Notes: generated from the sequence alone by a model not told the origin. Shown: positions 50,115 through 58,502, counted from the first letter of the stretch. The stretch is 64,000 nucleotides of DNA from TK10-74A sp965263065 (GCA_965263065.1 CBDHGH010000003.1:930001-994000); one strand, 5' to 3'. Numbers and translations: made by a program.

Positions 50115-51158
50115 ATGCGCGCCCTGATCTTCCATGCCCCCCGGCGCATCGTCGTCGAGCAGCGCGACGACCCCGTCCCCGGCCCCGGTGAGGTGATCCT
50201 GCGCACCGACGCCGCCGGCATCTGCGCCTCCGATCTGCGCGTCTTCCGCGGTGAGAAGCACGCCGCGGCGGGCGTGATCCCCGGCCACGAGATCACCGGC
50301 GCCGTGGCCGCCGTGGGCGCCGGCGTCGAAGGCGTGGCCCTGGGCGACCGCGTCGCCGTGTACCCGATCGTCGCCTGCGGCCGCTGCGACTTCTGCCGCC
50401 GCGGCCTGCGCAACCGCTGCCAGTCGCGCCGCACGCTGGGCTACGACCTGGACGGCGGCATCGCCGAGTACGTGCGCGTGCCCGCGCCGATCGTGGGGCA
50501 GGGCCAGCTGATGCCCATCCCCGACGGCGTGCCCGCCGAGCGCGCCGCGATGACCGAGCCCACCGCCTGCGTGCTCAACTCGCTGGAGTCCTGCCGCTTC
50601 CGCGCCGGCGCGTCGGTCGCGATCATCGGGGCCGGCCCCATGGGGCTCTCGCACATCATCCTGGCGCGCGCCCTGGGCGCCGGACCCGTCGTCGTGGCGG
50701 AGCCCGTCGCGTCGCGGCGCGCCGTCGCCGCGGAGCTGGGCGCGACCGCGGTCTGCGGCGGCGACCCGGCCGAGATCAAGCAGGCGGTGCTCGACGCCAC
50801 GCGTGGGGCCGGCGCGGAGGTGGTGATCGTCAGCGTGGGACTCGGCGGCCTGACCGAACTGGCGCTGCCGATCGCGGCGAAGCAGGGCGCGATCAACCTC
50901 TTCGCGGGCTTCCCGCCCGACACCAGCGCGGTGCTCGACGTGAACTTCCTGCACTACAACGAGATCGTCCTGACCGGCAGCCAGAACGCGACGGCGGACC
51001 AGTTCCGCCGCACGACCGACCTGCTCCCCTCCCTGCGCGGCCTCGACCGCCTGACCACGCATCGCTTCGCGATGGCCGACGCGGCCGGCGCCTACACCAC
51101 GCGCGACGACCCCGACGCCCTGAAGACGATCGTCTTCCCGGCAGGCTTGCCGCAGTGA
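50115..51158 (+). CDS. Zinc-dependent medium-chain alcohol dehydrogenase
   Basis: This 347-residue MDR-family dehydrogenase resembles threonine/sorbitol dehydrogenases. It has catalytic-zinc ligands in GICASDLRVF and IPGHEITGAV, the structural-zinc Cys cluster CGRCDFCRRGLRNRC, and the Rossmann motif VAIIGAGPMGLSHI. The substrate cannot be told; sugar alcohols or amino-acid alcohols are likely types. GAAAGGGAAC precedes the ATG. It is 103 bp after rpsT and 25 bp before the RodZ-like gene, so it may start or join that operon. Confidence 0.92.
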   Translation: MRALIFHAPRRIVVEQRDDPVPGPGEVILRTDAAGICASDLRVFRGEKHAAAGVIPGHEITGAVAAVGAGVEGVALGDRVAVYPIVACGRCDFCRRGLRNRCQSRRTLGYDLDGGIAEYVRVPAPIVGQGQLMPIPDGVPAERAAMTEPTACVLNSLESCRFRAGASVAIIGAGPMGLSHIILARALGAGPVVVAEPVASRRAVAAELGATAVCGGDPAEIKQAVLDATRGAGAEVVIVSVGLGGLTELALPIAAKQGAINLFAGFPPDTSAVLDVNFLHYNEIVLTGSQNATADQFRRTTDLLPSLRGLDRLTTHRFAMADAAGAYTTRDDPDALKTIVFPAGLPQ

Positions 51159-51183
51159 GCCGGCCGGCCGCGGAGCGCGCGCG

Positions 51184-52089
51184 ATGACGGCCGAACGCGG
51201 CCCCCGGCGCAAGCTGACGGGCATTGGCTCCGAGTTGCGCGACGCCCGCCTGGCCCGCGGCTTCTCGATCGAGGAGTGCCAGCGCGTCACCCGCATCTCG
51301 CGCCGCTACTTGGAGGCCCTGGAGGTCGAGGAGTTCAGCGCCCTGCCGGCGCCCGTCTTCGCGCGGGGCTTCCTGCGCTCCTACGCGCAGTTCCTGGGGC
51401 TCGACCCCACGGCCATGGTGGCCCGCTTTCCCGCCCACCCGCGCGCCCCCGCCGGCGCCCAGGGCGACGGCGGCTACCCGCGCGACATCGCTCCCACCCG
51501 CCTGCGCAGCGCCGCCCCCTACTACGACGACGAGTTCGCCGAAGACCAGGCCCTGCCGCCGATCCCCAGCCTGGAGACCACGCCCAGCAGCTTCCGCCTG
51601 GGGCCCTGGCTGGTCGCGGTGTTCGTGGTGCTGGTGGTCGTGGCGGGGGTGGTGGTGGTCGTGACAATAGGCAACGAGGACTCGGAGCCCGGCGTCGAGA
51701 GCGCCGCGCCGCCGCCCGGCGTCCCGGCCGGCCCGTCCGATCTGGAGGGCGAAGACGATTCGTTCACGGCGCCGCTCAGCGTGCCCTCGGGCACGCTGCT
51801 GCCCAGCTTCGCCAACGTCGGCATCAGCGATGCGCAACTCTGGTTGCGCCGCTCCGGCGTGCCGTTCGTGCTGGTGGAGGTCTACGACCCGGCCGAGGCC
51901 GGCCGCGTCATCGATCAACTCCCGGCTCCCGGGACGACGCTGGATTCGGGCACGGCGGTCACCGTGGTGGTCAGTCGTGGGCCGGCCCCAACCGCGCCGC
52001 CGCCCGCGGACGCCGACGCCGGCGACGGCACTGGCCCGTCCGGCACTGGCCCGGCCGACGCCGCCCCGGTCGATGCCGGGGCGCAGTGA
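51184..52089 (+). CDS. RodZ-like membrane protein with PASTA domain
   Basis: This 301-residue protein has an N-terminal RodZ-type helix-turn-helix (LRDARLARGFSIEECQRVT through PAPVFARGFLRSYAQFLGL, residues 17-79). One membrane helix lies around residues 139-162. Outside there is a PASTA-like domain (about 195-265: WLRRSGVPFVLVEVY, VIDQLPAPGTTLDSGTAVTVVVS). RodZ links MreB to cell-wall synthesis; a PASTA domain would bind peptidoglycan or lipid II. The PASTA tail is not found in classical RodZ. The stop overlaps rimO by one base, so both are one operon. Confidence 0.87.
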   Translation: MTAERGPRRKLTGIGSELRDARLARGFSIEECQRVTRISRRYLEALEVEEFSALPAPVFARGFLRSYAQFLGLDPTAMVARFPAHPRAPAGAQGDGGYPRDIAPTRLRSAAPYYDDEFAEDQALPPIPSLETTPSSFRLGPWLVAVFVVLVVVAGVVVVVTIGNEDSEPGVESAAPPPGVPAGPSDLEGEDDSFTAPLSVPSGTLLPSFANVGISDAQLWLRRSGVPFVLVEVYDPAEAGRVIDQLPAPGTTLDSGTAVTVVVSRGPAPTAPPPADADAGDGTGPSGTGPADAAPVDAGAQ

Positions 52090-53411
52090 TGCGCTACCAC
52101 CTGCGGACCCTGGGCTGCCCAAAAAACACGACCGATTCCGAGCAGCTCGTGCGCGCCCTCACCCGCGCCGGCCATCGCCCCGACGCGGCCGACGCCGCCG
52201 AGGTGCTGATCGTCAACACCTGCGGTTTCATCGACGCGGCCAAGGAGGAGTCGGCCGCCGCCGTCGCGGGCCTCGAGCGCGACAAGCGCCCCGATCAGCG
52301 GCTGCTGGTCGTCGGCTGCTGGGCCCAGATCGAGGCGCCGCGCATCCGCCGCGAGCACGCCGGCGTCGATGCGACGTTCGGCATCGAGGCCTGGGACGCC
52401 ATCGTCGAGTCGCTGGGGCCCGGCACGCCGGGCGACATCCCGGAGACGGGGCCGGCCGGCGTCGCGCCGCGGGCCAGCGCCTACCTCAAGATCTCCGACG
52501 GCTGCGCGCGCCCCTGCACGTTCTGCAACATCCCCGGCATCAAGGGGCGCGCCTTCCGCAGCGCCCCCATCGACGCGCTGGTCCTGGAAGCGCGGCGGCT
52601 CGCCGATGCGGGGGTCCGGGAGCTGGTGCTCGTCGCGCAGGACTCCACCGCCTACGGCGAGGACATCGGTCTGCGGGAAGGGCTGCCGCGGCTGCTCGAA
52701 CGCCTCGCGAGCGAGGCGCCCGGCCTGGCCTGGATCCGCCTGATGTACGCCTACCCCGGATTCGTCACGCCGGCGCTCGTCGAGACGATGGCGGCCATCC
52801 CGCAGGTCTGCCACTACCTCGACATCCCGCTGCAGCACGGCGCCGCCTCCGTGCTGCGACGGATGAAGCGCCCCCACAACGTGGCCATGGTGCACGACAC
52901 CCTCGATCGCCTGCGCGCGGCCATGCCCGACATCGCGATCCGCTCGACGTTCATCGTGGGGTTCCCGGGCGAGACCAAGGCCGAGTTCGAGGAGCTGCTC
53001 GACTTCGTCCGCGCCGGCCGCTTCGACCGCATCGGCGCGTTCACGTATTCGCCGCAGGACGGCACGCCCGCGGCGACGCTGCCGGACCACGTGCCGCAGC
53101 GCCAGATGGAGCGTCGCTACCGGCGACTGATGAGCGTGCAGTCGCGCATCTCCGCCGAGATCGGCGCGGCGCAGGTGGGCCGGGAGCTGCCCGTGCTGGT
53201 CGAGTCGATGGACGGGCAAACGGCCGAGGACGGCAGCCCCATCTTCGTCGGCCGCTCCTACCGCGACGCGCCGGAGGTCGACGGCTTCGTGTTCTGCCGG
53301 GGTGTGGCGCGGCCCGGCTCGATGCCCGTCGTGCGCATCACCGGCGCGCTGGAGCACGACCTCGTCGCGGAGCCCGTCGCCAGCGACACGCTGCTGCTGA
53401 TCCCGGTCTGA
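52089..53411 (+). CDS. rimO: Ribosomal protein S12 methylthiotransferase RimO
   Basis: RimO adds a methylthio group to an aspartate of ribosomal protein S12. The 440-residue protein has an N-terminal MTTase domain with Cys in TLGCPKNTTDSE, NTCGFIDAAKEES and VVGCWAQ, the radical-SAM cluster in ARPCTFCNIPGIKG, and a C-terminal TRAM domain. ATG 52089 overlaps the stop of the RodZ-like gene (TGATG). MtaB at 54.6-55.9 kb is a paralogue acting on tRNA. Identification as RimO rather than MiaB rests on the LGCPKN and CxxxCTFCxIP forms. Confidence 0.94.
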   Translation: MRYHLRTLGCPKNTTDSEQLVRALTRAGHRPDAADAAEVLIVNTCGFIDAAKEESAAAVAGLERDKRPDQRLLVVGCWAQIEAPRIRREHAGVDATFGIEAWDAIVESLGPGTPGDIPETGPAGVAPRASAYLKISDGCARPCTFCNIPGIKGRAFRSAPIDALVLEARRLADAGVRELVLVAQDSTAYGEDIGLREGLPRLLERLASEAPGLAWIRLMYAYPGFVTPALVETMAAIPQVCHYLDIPLQHGAASVLRRMKRPHNVAMVHDTLDRLRAAMPDIAIRSTFIVGFPGETKAEFEELLDFVRAGRFDRIGAFTYSPQDGTPAATLPDHVPQRQMERRYRRLMSVQSRISAEIGAAQVGRELPVLVESMDGQTAEDGSPIFVGRSYRDAPEVDGFVFCRGVARPGSMPVVRITGALEHDLVAEPVASDTLLLIPV

Positions 53412-53441
53412 TCGCGGCCCCAACTCTCAGCACGCCCGGGG

Positions 53442-53735
53442 TCAGAACGCCTGCACGATCTCCGTCTCGACATCGCGCAGCTCCGCGTCGAGCCCGAGAT
53501 CTTCCACGAAGTCCCGGATCGTCATCAGCACGGCGTGGCCGTGGGCGGCGTCGGTCGTGACGCAGGCGACGCCGATCGTGATCAAGCGATGGTCGTCGAG
53601 GCTCTCGACCTCCGCCACCGCGACCGGGAAGCGCTGCCGGACGCGGTCGCGCAGGCGCCGCACGACGGCCCGCTTGCCCTTCAGCGAGTCGTTCTCGGGC
53701 TGGGCCAGCGTCAGCCGCAGGCAGGCGACGAACAT
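53442..53735 (-). CDS. DUF503 family protein
   Basis: This 97-residue protein matches DUF503 (YlxP-like): FVACLRLTLAQPENDSLKGK, RRLRDRVRQRFPVAVAEVE and a ferredoxin-like alpha/beta pattern. The family often sits near rbfA/infB and may be linked to ribosome function, but its role is not settled. It is the last gene of the minus-strand set mtaB-scpB-DUF503 and lies 26 bp after scpB, convergent with rimO. Confidence 0.9.
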   Translation of the reverse strand: MFVACLRLTLAQPENDSLKGKRAVVRRLRDRVRQRFPVAVAEVESLDDHRLITIGVACVTTDAAHGHAVLMTIRDFVEDLGLDAELRDVETEIVQAF

Positions 53736-53761
53736 CCCGGATCCCCGGCCGCCGGCCCGCG

Positions 53762-54556
53762 CTAGGCGCCGCCCGCCGCGGCCTGGCCGTCCGCGCCTGC
53801 GGCGGGGCGCGACTCGGCGCCGGCCGGCAGGGGCAGCGCCGCTTGCGTCGCAGGGCCGGACAGCCCGGGCAACGGCGGCAGCTCCCCGAGGTCGTGCAGG
53901 CCGAAGTGAGCCAGGAAGGCGGGCGTCGTCGCCCAGAGGTGCGGGCGGCCGGGCGCGTCCGACTGCCCGATGGAGGCGACCAGTTCCCGCCGCCGCAGCG
54001 TCGCCAAGGGGCCGTCGCAGCAGACCCCGCGCAGGCGCTCGATCGCGCCGCGGGTGACGGGCTGCTGGTAGGCGATGATCGCCAGCGTCTCAAGCGCCGC
54101 CTTGGAGAGTTTGTTGGGCCGTTCCAGCCCCAGCAGACGGCGAATGAACGGCGCCGCCTCGGCCGCGGTCACGAGCCGCAGCGTCTGGCCGCTGCGTTGC
54201 AGCCGCAGGCCGCGCGTCGGCGCCGTCGCGCTGAGCTCGTCGAGCGCCCCCTCGACGGCGTCGCGGGAGACGTTGGCGGCGCGCGCGATCTGCGACACCG
54301 TCGGCGGCTCGCCGGCGGCGAACAGCAGCGATTCGATGATCAGCGGCAGGTTCCGCGCCGGCTCGGGCGCGCCCGCCTCTACGAGGGCGAGCACTGCCGG
54401 CATCGTCGCCGGCGCCGCGGGCGGCGCGACGTCACGCAGCAGGTAGTCCGGGGGCGTCGCGCTGTGGACTGTGGATGGAGGCGGGGCGGGCGCCGACGAC
54501 GCCGGGTGGGCGACGGCAGACGCGCCGGAGGCGGGTCCGGTTTCCATGTCGGTCAT
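53762..54556 (-). CDS. scpB: Segregation and condensation protein B
   Basis: ScpB joins SMC and ScpA in the condensin complex that organises chromosomes. The 264-residue protein has two winged-helix domains, with LPLIIESLLFAAGEPPTVSQIA and LSKAALETLAIIAYQQPVTRG, then LRGVCCDGPLATLRRRELV. The first 65 residues and last 40 are Ala/Pro-rich and likely disordered, so the protein is longer than average. ScpA is not within the window. Good GGCCGAGG upstream of the ATG. Confidence 0.95.
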   Translation of the reverse strand: MTDMETGPASGASAVAHPASSAPAPPPSTVHSATPPDYLLRDVAPPAAPATMPAVLALVEAGAPEPARNLPLIIESLLFAAGEPPTVSQIARAANVSRDAVEGALDELSATAPTRGLRLQRSGQTLRLVTAAEAAPFIRRLLGLERPNKLSKAALETLAIIAYQQPVTRGAIERLRGVCCDGPLATLRRRELVASIGQSDAPGRPHLWATTPAFLAHFGLHDLGELPPLPGLSGPATQAALPLPAGAESRPAAGADGQAAAGGA

Positions 54557-54583
54557 CCTCGGCCGCCACCAAAGCGAGCCCGA

Positions 54584-55945
54584 TCACCCTAGCAGCCGCC
54601 CCGCGACGGCTCCAGCCGCGTCGCCCTGCGCCGCGCCGAGGCGCAGGGCCAGCAGCCGGTTGGTGAGGTCGGGGCCGCCCACCGGGGCCGCGACCTCGAC
54701 CGGCACGTAGGTGTCGGTCAGGCCCCGCCAGACGTCGCCGCGCCGCGACTCGATCAGCACCGCCGCGACGCTGCCCGCCAGCTCCGCGCGGAACGACGCG
54801 CGACTCTCCGCCACGACCGCCTCCACGGCCTGCAGCCGCTCGCGCTTGACCTGCGGCGGGACGTCGTCGGGCAGCTTGGCGCCGCTGGTGCGCGGGCGCG
54901 GCGAGTAGGGGAAGACGTGCACATCGGCGAAGGCCGCCTCGCGGCAGACCGCCAGTGTCGCCGCGAAGTCGTGCGCGCTCTCGCCCGGGAAGCCCACGAT
55001 CACGTCGGCCGTGATCGCGACGCCGGGCACGGCCGCGCGAATCTGCTCGAGCGCGCGCAGGTAGCCATCGGCCGTGTAGCGGCGTCGCATGCCGCGCAGC
55101 ACCGCGTCGGCGCCGCTCTGCAGCGCCAGGTGGAAGTGACGGCAGAGTCGCGCGTCCTCCCACTGCGACAGCAGCGCCGGCGTGACGTCCTGCGGCTGAA
55201 TCGACGAGTAGCGGATACGGGGCAGCGTCGTGGCCGAGAGCAGCGCCGCTAGCAGCGACGCGGCGTTCGTGCCGGGCGCCCCATCCGGCGTGGCCGCGTG
55301 GTCGTCGCGGTCGCGGCCGTAGGCCCCCGGCTGCGTCCCCGTCAGCACGACCTCCAGCGTCCCGCGCGCCTCCGCCGCCTGGGCCTCGCGCACGATCTCC
55401 GCGATCGGCCGCGCCCGCTCGCGCCCGCGCACGGCCGGCACGATACAGAAGGCGCAGACGTCGTCGCAGCCCTCCTGGATCTTGATGAAGGCCCGTGTGC
55501 GCCCCAGCGCCGCGACGCCCGGCCCATCGCCCCGGCCGGCCGCGGCGACACCCGTCGCCGGCTGCGTTTGCATGGCCGCCAGCAGCACCGTCGGCGCGCG
55601 CGCCTTGTCGCGGTTGGGCAGCACGACGTCGGCGCCCGTCTCGCGCGCCAGCGCCGCCCCCGCCCACTCCGCGTAGCAGCCCGTCACGACCACTGGCGCC
55701 GACGGCGCCAGCCGCTTCGCCGCGCGGATCAGGCGCCGCGCCTTGCGGTCGGCGACGTGCGTCACCGAGCAGGTGTTGAGCAGGTAGCCGTCGGCCGCCA
55801 CCGGTCGGTCGACGACCTCGCAGCCGGCCGCGCGCAGCGTCCGGCCCCAGGCCTGACTCTCGGCCTGATTGAGCTTGCAGCCCAGGGTCAGCACGCCCAC
55901 CAGCGGGCGGTCGGGCGCTGCGGGGCTGGGAGGTCGATCCGTCAT
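54584..55945 (-). CDS. mtaB: tRNA t6A37 methylthiotransferase MtaB
   Basis: MtaB converts t6A37 of tRNA to ms2t6A, acting on the product of TsaD, also encoded in this window. The 453-residue protein has MTTase Cys in LTLGCKLNQAESQ and LLNTCSVTHVADRKARR, VVTGCYAEW, the radical-SAM CDDVCAFCIVPAVRG and a C-terminal TRAM domain. LGCKLN and TCSVT identify the MtaB branch. A -10-like TAGGAT (55953-55958) lies 7 nt before the ATG, so the mRNA is probably leaderless. It heads the mtaB-scpB-DUF503 group. Confidence 0.95.
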   Translation of the reverse strand: MTDRPPSPAAPDRPLVGVLTLGCKLNQAESQAWGRTLRAAGCEVVDRPVAADGYLLNTCSVTHVADRKARRLIRAAKRLAPSAPVVVTGCYAEWAGAALARETGADVVLPNRDKARAPTVLLAAMQTQPATGVAAAGRGDGPGVAALGRTRAFIKIQEGCDDVCAFCIVPAVRGRERARPIAEIVREAQAAEARGTLEVVLTGTQPGAYGRDRDDHAATPDGAPGTNAASLLAALLSATTLPRIRYSSIQPQDVTPALLSQWEDARLCRHFHLALQSGADAVLRGMRRRYTADGYLRALEQIRAAVPGVAITADVIVGFPGESAHDFAATLAVCREAAFADVHVFPYSPRPRTSGAKLPDDVPPQVKRERLQAVEAVVAESRASFRAELAGSVAAVLIESRRGDVWRGLTDTYVPVEVAAPVGGPDLTNRLLALRLGAAQGDAAGAVAGRLLG

Positions 55946-55995
55946 GACGCTGATCCTACGTCCCCCGCAGCGCCGCGACCCGCTACTATCAACGC

Positions 55996-56118
55996 ATGGC
56001 GGAGATCGGCATCGCAATTTTGTTCATGGGCGTGCTGCTCGCTGCCGACCGCGCCCACATGCAGATGCTCACCGAGAGGGTGCGCGAGCTGCTCGATTGG
56101 CTTGAGCGGTCGTCCTGA
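55996..56118 (+). CDS. Small 40-residue membrane protein
   Basis: This short frame encodes MAEIGIAILFMGVLLAADRA followed by an amphipathic helix (TERVRELLDWLERSS). The first 18 residues form one membrane helix. A TACTAT -10 box (55984-55989) lies 6 nt before the ATG, the same spacing as other leaderless genes here, and it is divergent from mtaB. The combination of promoter, start and a sensible protein supports it despite its size. Function unknown. Confidence 0.6.
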   Translation: MAEIGIAILFMGVLLAADRAHMQMLTERVRELLDWLERSS

Positions 56119-56241
56119 CGTCGCGCGCTTCCATCGCCCAGCAAGCGTGTTCGCGGTCGCAGCATCGACGGGCGGCGACCCGCGTCGCCGTGTTCCCATC
56201 CATAGAACGCATGTGCTACGCTCCCCGCGAGAGGAGTCGCC

Positions 56242-56469
56242 ATGCCGATCACGATGACGCGCGGCATCCAAGTGCCGCTGGCGCTGCCGACCGCACCGGC
56301 CACCGCACAGCCCACCACCCACGCGACCCCCAACCCGCGCCGCCGCATCCGGCCCGCGATGCCGCGGCGACGCCCGGCGCAGCGCTTCTGCGACAACTGC
56401 CGGGGCCCCGTCGCGAGGGGCGAGGGCTTCCTCACCTGCGTGGTCTGCGGGCTGCGCCGCGCCGCCTAG
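56242..56469 (+). CDS. Small zinc-ribbon protein
   Basis: This 75-residue protein has a basic, Pro/Ala-rich first half and a C-terminal zinc ribbon, RFCDNCRGPVARGEGFLTC then VVCGLRRAA (two CxxC pairs). GAGAGGAG (56229-56236) is a strong ribosome-binding site 5 nt before the ATG. It may bind nucleic acid or protein; the family is unknown to me. It follows the 40-residue membrane protein on the same strand. Confidence 0.7.
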   Translation: MPITMTRGIQVPLALPTAPATAQPTTHATPNPRRRIRPAMPRRRPAQRFCDNCRGPVARGEGFLTCVVCGLRRAA

Positions 56470-56587
56470 GTCCGGCGTCTGCGACGCCCGGGCGCCGGCC
56501 CGGCTGGCCTGGACCGATCGTCGCTGCGTACGATGCGGCGGCGGGCCGGTATCGGAACCCGGCCCGCTGCAGCGAGGCGGAGCGGTC

Positions 56588-56758
56588 GTGTTCGAGGGCC
56601 TGCTGGTGATCTTCATCGTGCTGGGCGTCATGTACGCCATGGGCGTGCTGCCCACGGCGGGCGTGATCCACGTCTACAAGCGCATCCGCCTGGCCGGGTT
56701 GCTGTGGGCCGCGGCGCTGACCCTGATCGCCGCGGGGCGCATCTTCGACTTCCCGTAG
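56588..56758 (+). CDS. Small 56-residue membrane protein
   Basis: A GTG-started frame encodes two predicted membrane helices, FEGLLVIFIVLGVMYAMGV and LAGLLWAAALTLIAAGRIF, separated by a short basic loop (HVYKRIR). GCGAGGCGGAG upstream can serve as ribosome-binding site. The other frames here give arginine-rich or low-complexity proteins, so this is the natural one. It ends 19 bp before the glycerate kinase gene. Function unknown. Confidence 0.6.
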   Translation: MFEGLLVIFIVLGVMYAMGVLPTAGVIHVYKRIRLAGLLWAAALTLIAAGRIFDFP

Positions 56759-56777
56759 CCGTCGTATCCTGCCCGCG

Positions 56778-57917
56778 ATGCGCATCGTCTTGGCCCCCCA
56801 GGAGTTCAAAGGCAGCCTGACGGCCGCCGAGGCCGCGGCCGCGATGCGCGTCGGCGCGCTGCGCGCCCTGCCCGGCGCCCGCATCGACGCCGTGCCGCTC
56901 GCCGACGGCGGGCCCGGCACGGTCGAGGCCGTCGTCACGGCGGCCGGCGGGCGCTACTCCCATGCGCGCGTCGAGGGGCCCCTCGGCGACCCCGTGACCG
57001 CGCGCTGGGGCCGCATCGACGACGGACGCACGGCGATCATCGAGATGGCCGCGGCCTCGGGGCTGCTGCTGGTGCCCGCCGGGCGACTGGATCCCCGCCG
57101 CGCCTCGACGATCGGCACCGGCGAGCTGATCGGCGCCGCGCTCGACGCCGGGGTCTCGCGGCTGCTGGTGGGCGTCGGCGGCAGCGCCACGAACGACGGC
57201 GGCGCGGGCATGGCGACGGCCCTGGGCGCGCGCTTCCTCGACGACGACGGCCGCCCGATCGCGCCCGGCGGGGCGGCCCTCGCGGGCCTGGCGCGCATCG
57301 ACGTGGGCGGCCTCGACCCGCGGCTCGCGGCCGTCGAGGTGCGCGTCCTGGCCGACGTGCGCAACCCGCTCAGCGGGCCCGACGGCGCCAGCGCGGTCTA
57401 CGGCCCGCAGAAGGGCGCCGACGCGACCACGATCGCCGAACTGGACCGGGCGCTCACGCACTTCGCCGACATCGTCGCCCGCGACGTGGGCGCCGACATC
57501 CTGACGCTGCCCGGCGGCGGCGCGGCCGGCGGGCTGGGCGCGGGCCTGATCGCCTTCACGGGCGCGCGCATCGAGCCCGGCATCGAGGCCATCGCCAGCG
57601 CCGTGCGCCTGGACGCGCGGCTCGCCGGGGCCGACGTCGTGCTGACCGGGGAGGGGTCGCTGGACCGCCAGTCGGCCTTCGGCAAGACGGTGGCGGGCGT
57701 GGCCGGCCGGGCCGCGGCCGCGGGCGTGCCGTGTCTGGCGGCGGGCGGTCGCGTCCGCGACGCCGACGCCGTGCGCGCGATCCCCGGCCTGCGCGACGTG
57801 GAAGCCGCGGCCGGTGCGGATGTCGGCGACGCCGAGGCGATGGCCCAGGCGTCCGTCCTGCTGGCCGCCGCCAGCGAGCGCCTGCTGCGTCGCTGGCGGG
57901 GTTCCGGTCAGGCCTGA
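56778..57917 (+). CDS. Glycerate kinase (GckA/GarK family)
   Basis: This 379-residue enzyme phosphorylates glycerate with ATP (type I glycerate kinase family, PF02595). It begins RIVLAPQEFKGSLTAAEAAAA, has PLADGGPGTVEAV, GVGGSATNDGGAGMATALGA and GEGSLDRQSAFGKTVAGVA. Whether it makes 2- or 3-phosphoglycerate is not visible. A TATCCT -10 box (56765-56770) lies 7 nt before the ATG, so this gene probably has its own leaderless transcript. Length is normal. Confidence 0.93.
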   Translation: MRIVLAPQEFKGSLTAAEAAAAMRVGALRALPGARIDAVPLADGGPGTVEAVVTAAGGRYSHARVEGPLGDPVTARWGRIDDGRTAIIEMAAASGLLLVPAGRLDPRRASTIGTGELIGAALDAGVSRLLVGVGGSATNDGGAGMATALGARFLDDDGRPIAPGGAALAGLARIDVGGLDPRLAAVEVRVLADVRNPLSGPDGASAVYGPQKGADATTIAELDRALTHFADIVARDVGADILTLPGGGAAGGLGAGLIAFTGARIEPGIEAIASAVRLDARLAGADVVLTGEGSLDRQSAFGKTVAGVAGRAAAAGVPCLAAGGRVRDADAVRAIPGLRDVEAAAGADVGDAEAMAQASVLLAAASERLLRRWRGSGQA

Positions 57918-57940
57918 CCGCACCCTTGGCCCTCCGCCCC

Positions 57941-58036
57941 CATCCCCTTCCGATCCCCCCTCTCCGTTGCTCGGCAATGGAATGGAGAGGGGGCCAGTGT
58001 TCGGCAATGGAGAGGGGGCCAGGGGGTGAGGTTCCG
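57941..58036 (-). repeat. Dispersed palindromic repeat, copy e, internally duplicated
   Basis: This copy faces away from SBP3 and contains a partly duplicated 3' arm: GGCAATGGA(ATGGA)GAGGGGGCCAG occurs twice. It is the longest copy, about 95 bp. Confidence 0.85.
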
Positions 58037-58292
58037 GCCGGCTCCCGGGGGAGGGGCGTGTCGCGAAGGCGCCGATCGCCGTCGGCGCGCGCCGCGAGTC
58101 CGGCGCGTGCACGATCGTGCACCCATATGCACGAATTCAGCCGGTTGGGCGGGGAGTGGGCGGGGACTGAGCGAGGGGTGGGACCGGGGTGGGCACGGGA
58201 GACGCACCGGCGCTCCAGCCCAGGGAGACCGCGTTTCGCGTGTCTCCATCGCAGTATAGCGGATGCCTGGCGACGTGGCCCGACGGCGGCGC
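58037..58292. other. Non-coding 256 bp with palindrome, G-runs and hairpin
   Basis: No convincing gene lies here. It holds a perfect 16-bp palindrome GTGCACGATCGTGCAC (58107-58122), a purine stretch with many GGG and GGGG runs at about 58145-58192 that could form G-quadruplexes, and a hairpin with arms GGAGAC and GTCTCC closing CGCG-TTT-CGCG (58224-58247). It lies between two copies of the dispersed repeat, upstream of SBP3. Confidence 0.6.
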
Positions 58293-58362
58293 GGAACCTC
58301 ACCCCCGAACCCCCTCTCCAGCTGAAGCGATGGAGAGGGGGGACCGGACGGGCGAGGTTCCC
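58293..58362 (+). repeat. Dispersed palindromic repeat, copy f
   Basis: It has the forward form ACCTCACCCCCGAACCCC, arms CTCTCCAG and TGGAGAG with loop CTGAAGCGA, and GGACCGGACGGGCGAGG. It sits about 100 bp upstream of the SBP3 promoter. Confidence 0.9.
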
Positions 58363-58465
58363 CCGCGCGATCGCACGCCGGAACCCCACGAGTGACATAG
58401 GGGGGGGTTCCAAGAGCGCCCGAATCCGAAAAATTCGGTGGATAACCCCATAATTTCCTTCCTAT

Positions 58466-58502
58466 TTGACATAACGGGGGGGGGGGGGTACACGCTTATA
58501 AT
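58466..58502 (+). promoter_or_regulatory. SBP3 promoter with G13 run in an overlong spacer
   Basis: A perfect -35 TTGACA (58466-58471) and perfect -10 TATAAT (58497-58502) are 25 bp apart. The spacer contains 13 consecutive G (58476-58488). Loss of eight G would restore the optimal 17-bp spacing. At the present length TACACG occupies the position 17 bp from the -35 box. The leader to the SBP3 ATG is about 67 nt. Confidence 0.75.

Noticed and set aside
57918..58440. Arg/Gly-rich frames upstream of SBP3
   Set aside because: Composition follows the repeats and G runs; no start signals or conserved patterns.
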